From an uncultured Clostridia bacterium (lineage in GTDB: Bacteria > Bacillota > Clostridia > CAKSNL01 > HGM11501): a stretch of DNA of 64,000 nt. The stretch covers positions 62,001-126,000 of the forward strand of contig CAKSNL010000004.1 in NCBI GenBank assembly GCA_934476235.1, in the 5' to 3' direction. The notes under the pieces are model-generated. The model worked only from the letters and a program-made list of their open reading frames with translations, made no database searches and was not told the origin of the DNA. The translations under genes were made by a program, and so were the position numbers. Shown piece by piece: positions 6,721 through 15,958 of this stretch (the stretch's first letter is position 1; each line of letters starts with the position of its first letter).

Positions 6721-7485
6721 TTATTGCACTGCTTCGTAAAAAAACTCGCGCCCGTCCGAAAGCAAAATCCTGTAAGCCGGAATCGCTCCCGTTTCGGAAA
6801 AGCGTTCGTCCGGCGCTGCCGTGCACATATACCCCGGGGTAATACCAATAATCTCGCAGTTTACCGCACCGTCCGAAACAAGGCGCGGAAGAACGCTTGT
6901 CACATGCAGTATCTCCTCATTTTTTCCGCTCCCGCCCTCGACATACAAAAGCATGCCGCTGGCAGTCGTGTTTTCACCGTCGCACGTAACCGTGACACCG
7001 CTTTCGAAAAGCTCATATCCCGAATACACGGTTCTGAAAAGGTACGACCCCATATACTCTGTCTGAACTGTGCCCGAAAGGTCAAGCCCGTTATCCGAAA
7101 GCCATGAACGTGCCTCGGAAAGCGAACCGATCTTTTTATTTTCCTTTATCGTAAAGCTGTTATCCGAAAGCTCAACCTCTTTCCCGGGCTTGTAGAACCT
7201 GTTCCCGTCCTTGATATAGCCCGTTCCGAGAATCTTGCCGATAAAGCCCGCCTCATCCGCCATCGGATTTTTCGCGGTCACCTGCGATATCTTTGGAACC
7301 GTCCGCCCCAAAAGCGACGGGGAAACGGTTATCGACCTGTCCGCCAAAAGCGACACGGTATTTTCAATGACCTCCTCCGACACCTTGCTTTTTCCGCGGT
7401 GGAGCGCAATGTCCCAGCCGGCGAGAAAAAGGTCAATCGCCAGAAAAAGGCATATTAACACTGTTTTTATCTTCGGCCAGTTCAT
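6721..7485 (-). CDS. yycI: WalK regulator YycI
   Basis: A 254-residue single-pass membrane protein (helix about 5-25) with an extracellular domain that belongs with YycH/YycI, the inner-membrane partners that restrain the WalK sensor kinase. Its length and its place at the end of walR-walK-yycH support the call; sequence identity in this family is always low. The start at MNWPKIKT is chosen because AAAAGGAGG lies nine bases upstream; the open frame extends 21 codons further into the yycH stop region. It lies 17 nt after yycH. Confidence 0.7.
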   Translation of the reverse strand: MNWPKIKTVLICLFLAIDLFLAGWDIALHRGKSKVSEEVIENTVSLLADRSITVSPSLLGRTVPKISQVTAKNPMADEAGFIGKILGTGYIKDGNRFYKPGKEVELSDNSFTIKENKKIGSLSEARSWLSDNGLDLSGTVQTEYMGSYLFRTVYSGYELFESGVTVTCDGENTTASGMLLYVEGGSGKNEEILHVTSVLPRLVSDGAVNCEIIGITPGYMCTAAPDERFSETGAIPAYRILLSDGREFFYEAVQ

Positions 7486-7502
7486 CCTTTGCCTCCTTTT
7501 TG

Positions 7503-8951
7503 TCAGTTCCTTATAATGATACGTCCGCCGTCGGCATAGCCAGTCCACACGGGGCTTACAATTCCGCTCTTCCCGTCCTCGGCGTACGACATGAAGATAT
7601 CCGCGACGTGTATGGGCTCGGTGCTCTCCGAGTACATCAGCGCAATTTTGTCTATCGCCTCATAGACCGTCATCATATCAACATCGTTGCCCGTTTCCTC
7701 ATACTCGCGGACAAGCATTTTAAACTTCGTGATATATCCGCCCCTGACCGTGATTTCAATGGCATGCTCCATTTTTTCCGTGCCGAGCGATATATCCGCC
7801 GTTACCGGAGTTCCCGAAAAGTAATAGTCAAACACAAAGGTCATAACTCCGGACGGCTCATACAAAAGGTCTCCCGAAACATTGACCTTAAAGTCCGCCC
7901 CGGATGACGAAGAATACACGTCCCCCGCGAACCTTATGGCACTGTTTAAGGACTCATAGAGCGACCCGTCTCCCGAAAGTAAAATACCGTGCTCCGGATC
8001 CGTCGCCTCATATTCTATGATTCCGTTTTTGTATATTTTAAGCATCGAGTCGTTCTCAAGATAAACCCTTGTCCCCTCGCCGTCAACATAACGGTGAATC
8101 GACTCCGGGTTGTAGCCGAACCGCTCGATTGCTCTCTCAGCCGCGCCGGAATCTGCGCCAAGCGGGTTGTGACCTGTAATCTCCGGGCGCTTATTTGTCG
8201 CGGTGGACGCCGAATCAAGCACCAAAAACGAATCTAACACCGTTTTCATTTTAACCGCTTCGTTCCCGTCCGCAATATCTAAGTTCATCTCCAGAGCAAG
8301 CATGCAGTTATGCTCGGGATCGACATTTGCAACATAGCTCGTAAAAGAAGAAATAAGCCTGTCGGTTCCGCCGTACGAAAGCTCGTAGCGGTATACTCCG
8401 GTTCCCTCATAATCGACCGCCAGAAGCTCTAAGCTCTCGCTCCCGGTCGGGAGAATGAAAAAGTCCCTCACCGCCGAAACTCCGGAAAGGCTCTCCGAAT
8501 CCGAAACACCCATCAAACGCCCGAAAAGCTGGGGCGTGGACGCAACGGGATAGCTGACATAGGCATACATTACCTGTTCGTTTAACATCTGCCTTAAATT
8601 TTCCCTTGTTAAGAGCGACTGCTCGCTGACCGGTATCTCGCCGGACATGAACCCGTTTATAAGCGTGCCGATATCCGAATAAACATCATCAAACGCCTTG
8701 TCGCTGTTGTAAAAAACGCTGCTTTTGCCGTTTCCGTCCGCGATAACGATCTTTCTTGCCTTTTTTAAATTTTCAAGAGGTTCGGAATACATTTCGCCGA
8801 AAAAGTTCCTTATTATCGGCAGAGTCTTAAAATTAGCAAAAAGGCTATAGCCTTCCGGCCATAGCCTCTCTTCCACCCATGTAACCGAAGTAAGACCGAC
8901 GCTGCACAAAACCAGCAGTATCAAAATAAAACTCTTAATTCGTTCTTTCAC
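7503..8951 (-). CDS. yycH: WalK regulator YycH
   Basis: A 482-residue protein with one N-terminal membrane helix (about 5-25) and a long extracytoplasmic region, matching YycH in topology, size and gene order (walR, walK, then yycH, yycI). YycH binds WalK and tunes cell-wall hydrolase expression in Bacillus-type systems. A GTG start at 8951 is preferred because CGGGAG lies eight bases upstream; an ATG at 8981 in the same frame would overlap the previous gene by 13 nt. Confidence 0.7.
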   Translation of the reverse strand: MKERIKSFILILLVLCSVGLTSVTWVEERLWPEGYSLFANFKTLPIIRNFFGEMYSEPLENLKKARKIVIADGNGKSSVFYNSDKAFDDVYSDIGTLINGFMSGEIPVSEQSLLTRENLRQMLNEQVMYAYVSYPVASTPQLFGRLMGVSDSESLSGVSAVRDFFILPTGSESLELLAVDYEGTGVYRYELSYGGTDRLISSFTSYVANVDPEHNCMLALEMNLDIADGNEAVKMKTVLDSFLVLDSASTATNKRPEITGHNPLGADSGAAERAIERFGYNPESIHRYVDGEGTRVYLENDSMLKIYKNGIIEYEATDPEHGILLSGDGSLYESLNSAIRFAGDVYSSSSGADFKVNVSGDLLYEPSGVMTFVFDYYFSGTPVTADISLGTEKMEHAIEITVRGGYITKFKMLVREYEETGNDVDMMTVYEAIDKIALMYSESTEPIHVADIFMSYAEDGKSGIVSPVWTGYADGGRIIIRN

Positions 8952-8968
8952 TTTTTTTCTCCCGCCGA

Positions 8969-9427
8969 TTAACGGCTCCATCCGTTAATCAGGCTTTTTA
9001 TGCTGCTGAACCAGCCCTGCGATACGAGGTTTATCTTAAAGAACACCCTCTGCACTCTCGTGCGGTCGCTCGTGACTGCCTGAACAGCCAGATTATTATC
9101 GCCGTTTGAAAGCTGAACGTTGAAACAGAACAGTCCGCTTGCACCAACCGTGGTCGAAAGCGCCTTGCCCTCAGAATCCGTTATCGGATAATAAAGGTCA
9201 TCGGCAGCATCATATGTAAGCATAGTAACGGTGCAGTAGGGATCTGCAACGCCGGAAACCGGATAAACGCTCTTATTGGACTGCGACTGAGCGTTCTCGG
9301 GCTTTTTAATGACCAGAATGTTAGCGGCGTTTCCTACATCCTTATACGAAACGCCCGCTGCAAGGCAGACTGCCGACATTGACATGAGCATTAAAACCAC
9401 CAGTATGACTGCAAATATTTTTTTCAA
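8969..9427 (-). CDS. Secreted Ig-fold-like protein in the wal operon
   Basis: A 152-residue exported protein: signal peptide about 1-24 ending AVCLAAG, then one beta-rich domain of about 120 residues whose pattern (YPVSGVADPYCTVTMLTY ... NGDNNLAVQAVT) is typical of a bacterial Ig-like fold. It lies between walK and yycH, where classical wal operons have nothing. It may present a ligand or wall fragment to the WalK/YycH complex, but this rests on position only. No catalytic motif is seen. Confidence 0.6.
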   Translation of the reverse strand: MKKIFAVILVVLMLMSMSAVCLAAGVSYKDVGNAANILVIKKPENAQSQSNKSVYPVSGVADPYCTVTMLTYDAADDLYYPITDSEGKALSTTVGASGLFCFNVQLSNGDNNLAVQAVTSDRTRVQRVFFKINLVSQGWFSSIKSLINGWSR

Positions 9428-9524
9428 AAGCCGGCACCTCCTTTTTTATTCAAGAACCTTTCTTCGTCCTTATGGATTCATTATACCACGCCATTGTTAC
9501 AGGACTGTTACAACGGTATTATTT

Positions 9525-11321
9525 TTACCTAACATTGTCGGATGTAATTTTTTCCTCCTCCGGCACTGTTTTCATCTTGATGGGAAGGGTGACGGTGACT
9601 GTAGTTCCCTTCCCCTCCTCGCTCTCGATTCCGATGCTTCCGCCGTGTGCGTCCACAATTTCCTTTGCTATGGCAAGACCGAGACCGGTTCCTCCCGCCG
9701 AGCGGCTTCTTGCCTTATCGACTCTGTAAAATCTCTCGAAAATGTGCGGAATATCCGCCTTCGGGATTCCGATTCCGTTGTCCTTTACTTTAATATATGC
9801 ATTGTTTTCGTCGGAGAAACCAAAAACCTCCACTTTTCCGCCTTCGGGAGTGTATTTTACCGCGTTTCCGATGATGTTGACGATGACCTGCTCAATTCGT
9901 CCGCGGTCGCCGGTTATAAAAGGCGCCTCAACATTAATATGCTCCTCTATCGTCTGCAAACGTTTCTTTGCCTCAACTCCCATTCTCTCGCACGCCAAAC
10001 GCAGCAGTGCGGCAAGGTCAAAGGGGGCCTTTCTCATGTCGTCATTTCCGTTATCAAGCCTCGAAAGCGCCAAAAGGTCGGCTATAAGCCTTGTCATGCG
10101 GTCCGTTTCGCCGTCTATTACCGAAAGGAAATTTTCCTCCGTTTCGTCATGCTCGCGGTAATCCATGAGCGTTTCGGTATAGCTTTTGATAACCGTTATC
10201 GGAGTGCGCAGCTCATGCGAAACATTCGCGACAAATTCGCGGCGCGCGTTCTCCAGCTTCTGCTGCTTGGTATAGTCCTGGAAAACGGAAACCACACCGG
10301 TCACCTTCTCCTCGCTCTCAATCGGCGCAAGATAGACCATGAAATGCCTGCCTGAATAGTCGATCGCCATCTCCGCCGGCTCCTTTGCCATGTATAAAAA
10401 CTGTCCCATGTTTATGTTTGTTTTAAGCTTTTTGAAAAACTCGTCAAAGCTTCCGACGGACTCCTCCGTGATATCCAAAAGCCGCATAGCTGCGGGATTT
10501 ATGTGGATGAGCTTCCCGTCCGAATTAAACGCGACAACTCCGTCCGTCATATACGAGAGCACCGTTTCGATCTTGTTCTTTTCCGACGCCATCTCGTTCA
10601 TCGTGAAATTAAGCTCCTCAGCCATGTGGTTAAACGCCTTGGTAAGGCTTCCTATCTCATCCTCGCCGGAGACCTTTATCTTATCCGTGAAATTGCCCTT
10701 CGCCATGTGCGACGCGGAGTTTTCCAGGCGGATAAGCGGTCTTATAAGCGTTTTTGAAAGGACAAAGCCGAGCAAAACCGAAATGCCGAGTCCGATCAAA
10801 AGCGCCAGAAAAATATTTTTTAAAATACTTTTCATAACCTCGTACATCTCAACCTTGGAGTCGCGCACATATATTATATAGCTCACGCGCCCGCCGGTCT
10901 TTACCGGCATCGCAAAGTCCATATAGTCCGCCGTTTCGTCCGTTTCGCTTCCGGTCTTTCCGGAAAGAGCGGCGATGATGTTCGCCGTGATGCTCAGATT
11001 CTCCGGCATTTTCCCGGACAGCGAATAAAGGCATGACGCATCCTCCCCCGAGAGGACATATGCCTCGCGGTAGGAGTCTATTCCCATGCGCACGCTGAAG
11101 GCGGAAAGCACCTTTGTCATATCTAAAAAGGAGCTTGACGCCGCGCCTTCAAGCTGGCTCACCATAGAATCAGTGAATGTGTTTTTTGTCATATCCTCGG
11201 CGAACTGGCGGTTGTAATATTTGGATATGCCCCACGAGGAAAACACCCCGACAAAGGTCATAACGCTGACGGTCAGAAGGATAAAAAGCGTCAATATCCT
11301 CCATTGAATACTCTTAAACAT
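9525..11321 (-). CDS. walK: Sensor histidine kinase WalK
   Basis: A 598-residue membrane kinase. Transmembrane helices lie at about 8-30 and 166-188 and flank an extracellular sensor of about 135 residues. HAMP spans about 189-242, PAS about 250-350, the dimerisation/phosphoacceptor domain follows with His369 in FVANVSHELRTP, and the HATPase has NIIGNAVKYTPEGG, DNGIGIP and GGTGLGLAI. This HAMP-PAS-HisKA-HATPase order is that of WalK/VicK, which controls cell-wall turnover. It follows walR by 19 nt and likely phosphorylates it. Confidence 0.9.
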   Translation of the reverse strand: MFKSIQWRILTLFILLTVSVMTFVGVFSSWGISKYYNRQFAEDMTKNTFTDSMVSQLEGAASSSFLDMTKVLSAFSVRMGIDSYREAYVLSGEDASCLYSLSGKMPENLSITANIIAALSGKTGSETDETADYMDFAMPVKTGGRVSYIIYVRDSKVEMYEVMKSILKNIFLALLIGLGISVLLGFVLSKTLIRPLIRLENSASHMAKGNFTDKIKVSGEDEIGSLTKAFNHMAEELNFTMNEMASEKNKIETVLSYMTDGVVAFNSDGKLIHINPAAMRLLDITEESVGSFDEFFKKLKTNINMGQFLYMAKEPAEMAIDYSGRHFMVYLAPIESEEKVTGVVSVFQDYTKQQKLENARREFVANVSHELRTPITVIKSYTETLMDYREHDETEENFLSVIDGETDRMTRLIADLLALSRLDNGNDDMRKAPFDLAALLRLACERMGVEAKKRLQTIEEHINVEAPFITGDRGRIEQVIVNIIGNAVKYTPEGGKVEVFGFSDENNAYIKVKDNGIGIPKADIPHIFERFYRVDKARSRSAGGTGLGLAIAKEIVDAHGGSIGIESEEGKGTTVTVTLPIKMKTVPEEEKITSDNVR

Positions 11322-11340
11322 GGCAGTACGCTTCCTATAC

Positions 11341-12039
11341 TTATGCTTTGAAGAAATAATATCCGACTCCGCGGCGTGTCATGATATACTTAGGCTCGCC
11401 GGGATTGTCCTCTATCTTGTCGCGCAGACGGCTTATCGTAACGTCGACCGTTCTGTCGTCGCCGACGTATTCATAGCCCCACACCTCTCTTAATATGGTG
11501 TCGCGCGTGCATATTCTGTTCGGCTTTTCCGCCAGATACTTAACAAGCTCAAATTCGCGCAAGGTAAGCTCGATGGGCTTTCCGTTCTTTTTAAGCTCGT
11601 AGCGCTCCGTATTTATCGAAATCTCGCCGATGTTTATATCTCCGCCGGACGGTTCTTTTTCCTCGCTCTGCGAAACGGTCCTTCTTAAGTTCGCTTTAAC
11701 GCGCGCCATAAGCTCCCTCACGGAAAACGGCTTTGTCACATAGTCGTCCGCCCCGAGCTCAAGCCCTAAGATCTTGTCTATCTCCTCGCTTCGCGCCGTC
11801 AGCATGACTATCGGGACCTCGCTCTTCTGGCGGATTTTTTTGCAGACCTCAAATCCGTCCATCCTCGGGAGCATCACGTCCAGAAGCACCAGGTCGATGT
11901 CCTTGGAGAGCGCTTTATCAAGCCCCTCCTCACCGTCCATAGCGGTCGACACCTTATAGCCCCCGCGTTCAAGGTTCACCTTTAAAATATCAACGATGCT
12001 CTTTTCATCATCGACAACCAAAACATGTTTTTTATCCAT
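11341..12039 (-). CDS. walR: Response regulator WalR (OmpR family)
   Basis: A 232-residue regulator with an N-terminal receiver (acidic pair D10/D11, phosphoacceptor D54 in LVLLDVMLPRMDG, conserved Thr near 82, Lys near 104) and a C-terminal winged helix of the OmpR/PhoB type (RTVDVTISRLRDKIE and TRRGVGYYF). The neighbouring walK, yycH and yycI identify it as WalR/YycF. It probably activates wall-hydrolase genes. No separate promoter is obvious, so it may be read from upstream dxs-tlyA. Confidence 0.9.
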   Translation of the reverse strand: MDKKHVLVVDDEKSIVDILKVNLERGGYKVSTAMDGEEGLDKALSKDIDLVLLDVMLPRMDGFEVCKKIRQKSEVPIVMLTARSEEIDKILGLELGADDYVTKPFSVRELMARVKANLRRTVSQSEEKEPSGGDINIGEISINTERYELKKNGKPIELTLREFELVKYLAEKPNRICTRDTILREVWGYEYVGDDRTVDVTISRLRDKIEDNPGEPKYIMTRRGVGYYFFKA

Positions 12040-12062
12040 CTATGTATCCCTCCAGACAAAAA

Positions 12063-12707
12063 TTAATATCCGGTCTCTTCGTCTATTATAATTACCTTTA
12101 TCCTGTCTTTTATTCTCTGCTGCCCGGTTACGGTGTAGTTTGCGCATATCCTGTCGGGAGAAGCGCATCCCTTTGTCATGGCGTCCGCCGTTCTTTCCTT
12201 ATCCATGCACTCCCCCGCGGCGGCGCAGTAGGTCTTGCACGAAAGCCTTTTTGCGTTCTTCGGCGCGGCTATGGTCTTCATTCTCATGACCGCCTCCGAA
12301 AGGTCCTTAACGATTTTGTTTTTTCCCGCAACGACGATGACCGAGGCGGGGCCGAAAAGAAGCGCCGCAACGCGGTTTGAGTTCCCGTCCACATTATAAA
12401 GCTCGCCGGACTCGGTAAGCGCGTTCGTGCTCATCAAATACGCGTCGGCAAAAAAGCACTGCCTGTAAATATCATTTATTTCATCGCGCGAAAGACCTTC
12501 TTTGTATCTGTCCAGAAAATCGTAGTCCCCGCTTCTTAAAAGGTCGATGATTCCGCATTCAAAAAGAGTCATCGAGCCGCCGACCCCGACCTTCGCTCCT
12601 TTTAGCAAAAGTTCTTTCACCTTCTCTTTTGCCTCTTCTTTCGTTTTCACATAAAAAGGCATTATATTGTTCTTTTTTAAATTTTCCATTGTTTTTTCAA
12701 TGTTCAT
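12063..12707 (-). CDS. LUD-domain protein (lactate utilisation family)
   Basis: A 214-residue protein of the LUD (DUF162/YkgG) family. Visible family features are GVGGSMTLFECGI near residue 45 and TGELYNVDGNSNRVAALLFGP-like sequence near 105-125 with VVAGKNKIVKDL. Members include LutB/LutC of L-lactate oxidation, but this short stand-alone form lacks their iron-sulfur domains, so a role in lactate use is not established. A Cys-rich tail (CKTYCAAAGEC) is present. The start overlaps the tlyA stop as ATGA with GGAGG upstream, indicating coupling. Confidence 0.72.
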   Translation of the reverse strand: MNIEKTMENLKKNNIMPFYVKTKEEAKEKVKELLLKGAKVGVGGSMTLFECGIIDLLRSGDYDFLDRYKEGLSRDEINDIYRQCFFADAYLMSTNALTESGELYNVDGNSNRVAALLFGPASVIVVAGKNKIVKDLSEAVMRMKTIAAPKNAKRLSCKTYCAAAGECMDKERTADAMTKGCASPDRICANYTVTGQQRIKDRIKVIIIDEETGY

Positions 12708-13471
12708 AAAAGCGCCTCCCATGCTTCGTTTACCGTTTTTTTGATATCCGCGGTAAAGTGATTTTCCTCTTTTTCCAATAAAAGCAGAAATTCAATGTTC
12801 CCGTTCTGCCCCGTGACCGGGGAATATGTGAGCCCGGCGGGGTAAAACCCGACGCCGCGCGAAAACTCCAGAATACTCTCAATCACGTTTTCATGCACCT
12901 TTTTGTCCTTCACAACGCCTTTTTTGCCGATGAAAGCGCGCCCGGCCTCAAACTGCGGCTTTATGAGGCAAACGCCCCTTGCCGCACCGTCCGTCAGGCT
13001 GTAAAGCGGCTCCAGCACCTGCTTTAACGAGATGAATGACACATCGCACGTGAAAAACGAGCACTTTTCGTCTGTCGAAAGCTTCCTTATGTCCGTGCCC
13101 TCTAAGTTTACCACCCGTCCGTCATTTTTCAGTTTTTCGGCAAGCTGACCGTGTCCCACGTCCGCCGCGTACACCTTTGCCGCGCCGGAGAGGAGCATGT
13201 ATTCGGTGAATCCGCCGGTGCCGGCGCCCGCGTCAATGCAAATCTTTCCCGAAACGTCAAGATTAAAAAAGCCGAACGCTTTTTCAATCTTCTTTGCTCC
13301 GCGCCCCACGAACATATCGCCTTCCGCCGAGACGCACTCATCCGTTATGTCCGTGCTCGGCTTTCTGCACTCTTTGCCGTTAACGGTCACCTTTCCCGAT
13401 AGAATCATTTCCTTTGCCCGGTCGCGCCCGGTGGCAAGGTTGTTTAAAACCATGTACTGATCAAGCCTCAT
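12704..13471 (-). CDS. tlyA: TlyA family rRNA (cytidine-2'-O)-methyltransferase
   Basis: A 255-residue protein with an N-terminal S4 RNA-binding domain (MRLDQYMV ... about 1-60) and a FtsJ-like SAM methyltransferase domain (about 62-245) with DAGAGTGGFTEYML as motif I. Other members 2'-O-methylate 16S and 23S rRNA. The start at MRLDQY is fixed by the S4 domain; it overlaps the dxs stop by 11 nt, matching the common clostridial dxs-tlyA pair. Upstream in-frame codons lie inside dxs. Confidence 0.9.
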   Translation of the reverse strand: MRLDQYMVLNNLATGRDRAKEMILSGKVTVNGKECRKPSTDITDECVSAEGDMFVGRGAKKIEKAFGFFNLDVSGKICIDAGAGTGGFTEYMLLSGAAKVYAADVGHGQLAEKLKNDGRVVNLEGTDIRKLSTDEKCSFFTCDVSFISLKQVLEPLYSLTDGAARGVCLIKPQFEAGRAFIGKKGVVKDKKVHENVIESILEFSRGVGFYPAGLTYSPVTGQNGNIEFLLLLEKEENHFTADIKKTVNEAWEALL

Positions 13472-15314
13472 TTTTACCTCCGCAAAGGGACGCGATTTTC
13501 TTCGCAACGGATTCTTTATCCAGCCCGTAGCGCGACATGAGCGCCCCGGTCTGTCCGTGCTCGATAAATTTTTCCGGGAACGCCGCGATCTCACCTTTGC
13601 ACTTTAAGCGCGAGAATATGAGCTCGCCCACGCCCCCGCGCGATATATTAGCCTCTAAAGTCAACAAAACCCCCGTTTTCTCAACCGACTTTCCGATTGT
13701 TTCAAAATCGACCGGATACAGAGTGGAAAGCTCTATGACTTCAACGCTGAATCCGGACTTTTCAGCCGCGTCAAGCGCCGTTTTTATCATCATTCCTTCG
13801 GATACCAGTGTAATATCCGTTCCCTCCTTTATGACCTTTGCGCGTCCGAATTCAAAGTGCGGAACGCTCGCAAGCTTTTCCTTGCCCTTGGGATAGCGGA
13901 TCGCAATCGGACCGTTATGGCGGTTTACGGCATAATCTGTCATCTCGGCAAGCTCATCGTACGTCGCCGGAGATAAGACCGCAACCCCCGGAATGTTCCC
14001 GAGGTACGAAAGGTCGTATATTCCCTGATGCGTTGTCCCGTCATTTCCGGGAAGCCCCGCCCTGTCAAGGCACAGGACCACATGAAGGTTATTTATCGCC
14101 GCATCATGCAGAATCTGGTCGTACGCCCTCTGCATAAAGGTCGAATACGTTAAAACTACCGGAACCATGCCCTCGCGCGCGAGCCCTGAGGCAAACGTCA
14201 CCGCATGCTCCTCGGCAATTCCGCAGTCAAAAAATCTGTCGGGATAAGTCTCGGCAAACCCCGAGAGCCCGCATCCCTTCGTCATCGCCGGACAGACCGC
14301 AACAATTTTTTCGTTTTTTTGCGCAAGCAGGGAAAGCTCCATGCCCATAGCGTCCGAAAAATCGCCCTTTAAGCTGTGCGTCGTCCCGTTATCCACCTCG
14401 AATGAGGAAACGCCGTGAAATCTTGAAGGCTGGCGCTCTGCAAAATCATAGCCCTTGCCTTTGACCGTTTTTACGTGTATCATGATAGGTCCGCCCGCCG
14501 CCTTCGCGCGCAGAATATAGTGCTCAAGCTGCTTAAGGTCGTGCCCGTCCGCCGGTCCGAAATACTTAATGCCGAAGCTTTCGGCAAAAACTCCCGGGAG
14601 CATCATGAATTTCATGCGGTCGCGCAGATGCCTTAAAAATTTCTCCGCCGACGAGCCGGTTTTTGAAAGCTTTGACAAAACGCCCTTAACGTCCGACTTC
14701 GCGCGCGAATAGCCCCTGCTCGTTCTCACGCGCATTAAGATATCCGAAAGCGCACCGACATTTTTTGAAATGGACATTCCGTTGTCGTTTAATATTATAA
14801 TAAGATTCTTTTTCGTGTTTCCGATGTTGTTTAACGCCTCATAGCAAAGACCGCCGGTCATAGCCCCATCGCCTATCACGGCAACGGCATATCCCGGCTC
14901 ATTTTTAACCATTTTCGCCGTGGCGATCCCGTCCGCCAGAGAAAGCGACGTGCCGGAGTGACCCGTATCGAAAAGGTCCGCCTCGCTCTCCTCTCTCCTC
15001 GGAAAGCCCGAAAGCCCGTCCGTCATGCGAAGCGTATCGAACTTTTCCATACGCCCGGTTAAAATCTTGTGAACGTAGCTCTGATGCCCGACGTCGAAGA
15101 TAAGTCTGTCGTCCCCGGAAAAATCAAAGCATCTGTGAAGCATCAGCGTCAGCTCCACCACGCCGAGGTTTGAAGCAAGATGTCCTCCCGTTTTCGAAAC
15201 GGACTCGATCAAAAAGGTGCGGATTTCTTCCGACAGCGCGGCAAGCTCATCATAATCCATATTCAAAAGGCCGGAGTGCGAAATATTTTCATTTAACACA
15301 GTTCTTTTTTCCAA
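13461..15314 (-). CDS. dxs: 1-deoxy-D-xylulose-5-phosphate synthase
   Basis: Condenses pyruvate and glyceraldehyde-3-phosphate in the first step of the MEP isoprenoid pathway, using thiamine diphosphate. The 617-residue chain shows SKTGGHLASNLGVVELT near 40, FDVGHQSYVHKILTGR, the ThDP motif GDGAMTGGLCYEALNN near 150, and the transketolase-like half with DRAGLPGNDGTTHQG near 420. Family-typical length. A TTG start at 15314 is seven bases after AAGGAGG; a GTG two codons earlier is too close to that site. It leads the dxs-tlyA-LUD-wal transcript. Confidence 0.95.
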   Translation of the reverse strand: MEKRTVLNENISHSGLLNMDYDELAALSEEIRTFLIESVSKTGGHLASNLGVVELTLMLHRCFDFSGDDRLIFDVGHQSYVHKILTGRMEKFDTLRMTDGLSGFPRREESEADLFDTGHSGTSLSLADGIATAKMVKNEPGYAVAVIGDGAMTGGLCYEALNNIGNTKKNLIIILNDNGMSISKNVGALSDILMRVRTSRGYSRAKSDVKGVLSKLSKTGSSAEKFLRHLRDRMKFMMLPGVFAESFGIKYFGPADGHDLKQLEHYILRAKAAGGPIMIHVKTVKGKGYDFAERQPSRFHGVSSFEVDNGTTHSLKGDFSDAMGMELSLLAQKNEKIVAVCPAMTKGCGLSGFAETYPDRFFDCGIAEEHAVTFASGLAREGMVPVVLTYSTFMQRAYDQILHDAAINNLHVVLCLDRAGLPGNDGTTHQGIYDLSYLGNIPGVAVLSPATYDELAEMTDYAVNRHNGPIAIRYPKGKEKLASVPHFEFGRAKVIKEGTDITLVSEGMMIKTALDAAEKSGFSVEVIELSTLYPVDFETIGKSVEKTGVLLTLEANISRGGVGELIFSRLKCKGEIAAFPEKFIEHGQTGALMSRYGLDKESVAKKIASLCGGKNEA

Positions 15315-15347
15315 TTTCACTCCTCCTTAGTATGCTTATTCTATTTT

Positions 15348-15376
15348 ATTTTACCACACAACATAAAAAAAGTAAA
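15348..15376 (-). promoter_or_regulatory. Candidate promoter of the dxs-wal transcript
   Basis: Minus-strand TTTACT and TAAAAT with a 17-nt spacer, 34 nt upstream of the dxs start. Only a moderate match to consensus. Confidence 0.45.
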
Positions 15377-15390
15377 TATTTTTTAAAGAG

Positions 15391-15415
15391 AAAAAAGCGT
15401 CGTGCGACGCTTTTT
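15391..15415 (-). terminator. Terminator of nrdDG
   Basis: Stem AAAAAGCGTCG / CGACGCTTTTT with a minimal loop and A/T flanks, 24 nt after the nrdG stop. Confidence 0.8.
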
Positions 15416-15439
15416 ATCTCTTATAAGGAGTTTGATAGG

Positions 15440-15955
15440 TTATTCTAAAAATAATACCGTTTTTCCCTGTTTTAAGGTTTCCTTAAGATCGATGATCCTC
15501 TGATTGGCGGAGCCGCGGAATTTTAAGGTGATACTGTAAAGCTCCTTTTTAAACTCCCCGTCCACCAAAACATCAATAAGCTCCAAAAGCCCGTCCGTCA
15601 CATCCGTATGTGCGCGCCCTTTTAATATCTCCTCCAAGGTATAGCCCGAATAGCACCAGATGTTTTTATCGGGATATTTTTCCTTCACCCTTATCAGAAA
15701 GGGATAAAGTGCCTCCTGGTTGACCTTTTCCATCGGCTCGCCGCCGAGCAGCGTGAGCCCCTTTATGTAGTCCGGAGCAAGGAGCTCTATGATTTCGTCC
15801 TCCGTCTCCTTCGTGAAGGGCTTTCCCGATGTAAAGCTCCATGTCTCCTCGTTAAAGCACCCATCGCAGTGATGCGTGCAGCCGGAGACAAAGAGCGTCA
15901 CCCGGACTCCGAGCCCGTTTGCAATGTCATAATTTTTAATAGCAGAATAATTCAT
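15440..15955 (-). CDS. nrdG: Anaerobic ribonucleotide reductase activating protein
   Basis: A 171-residue radical-SAM enzyme that installs the glycyl radical on NrdD. The cluster motif is CTHHCDGC near residue 27-34 (CxxxCxxC), preceded by NGLGVRVTLFVSG. The glycine-rich LLGGEPM follows near 90 and binds SAM. Size fits NrdG. It follows nrdD by 3 nt. Confidence 0.93.
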   Translation of the reverse strand: MNYSAIKNYDIANGLGVRVTLFVSGCTHHCDGCFNEETWSFTSGKPFTKETEDEIIELLAPDYIKGLTLLGGEPMEKVNQEALYPFLIRVKEKYPDKNIWCYSGYTLEEILKGRAHTDVTDGLLELIDVLVDGEFKKELYSITLKFRGSANQRIIDLKETLKQGKTVLFLE

Positions 15956-15958
15956 GGC

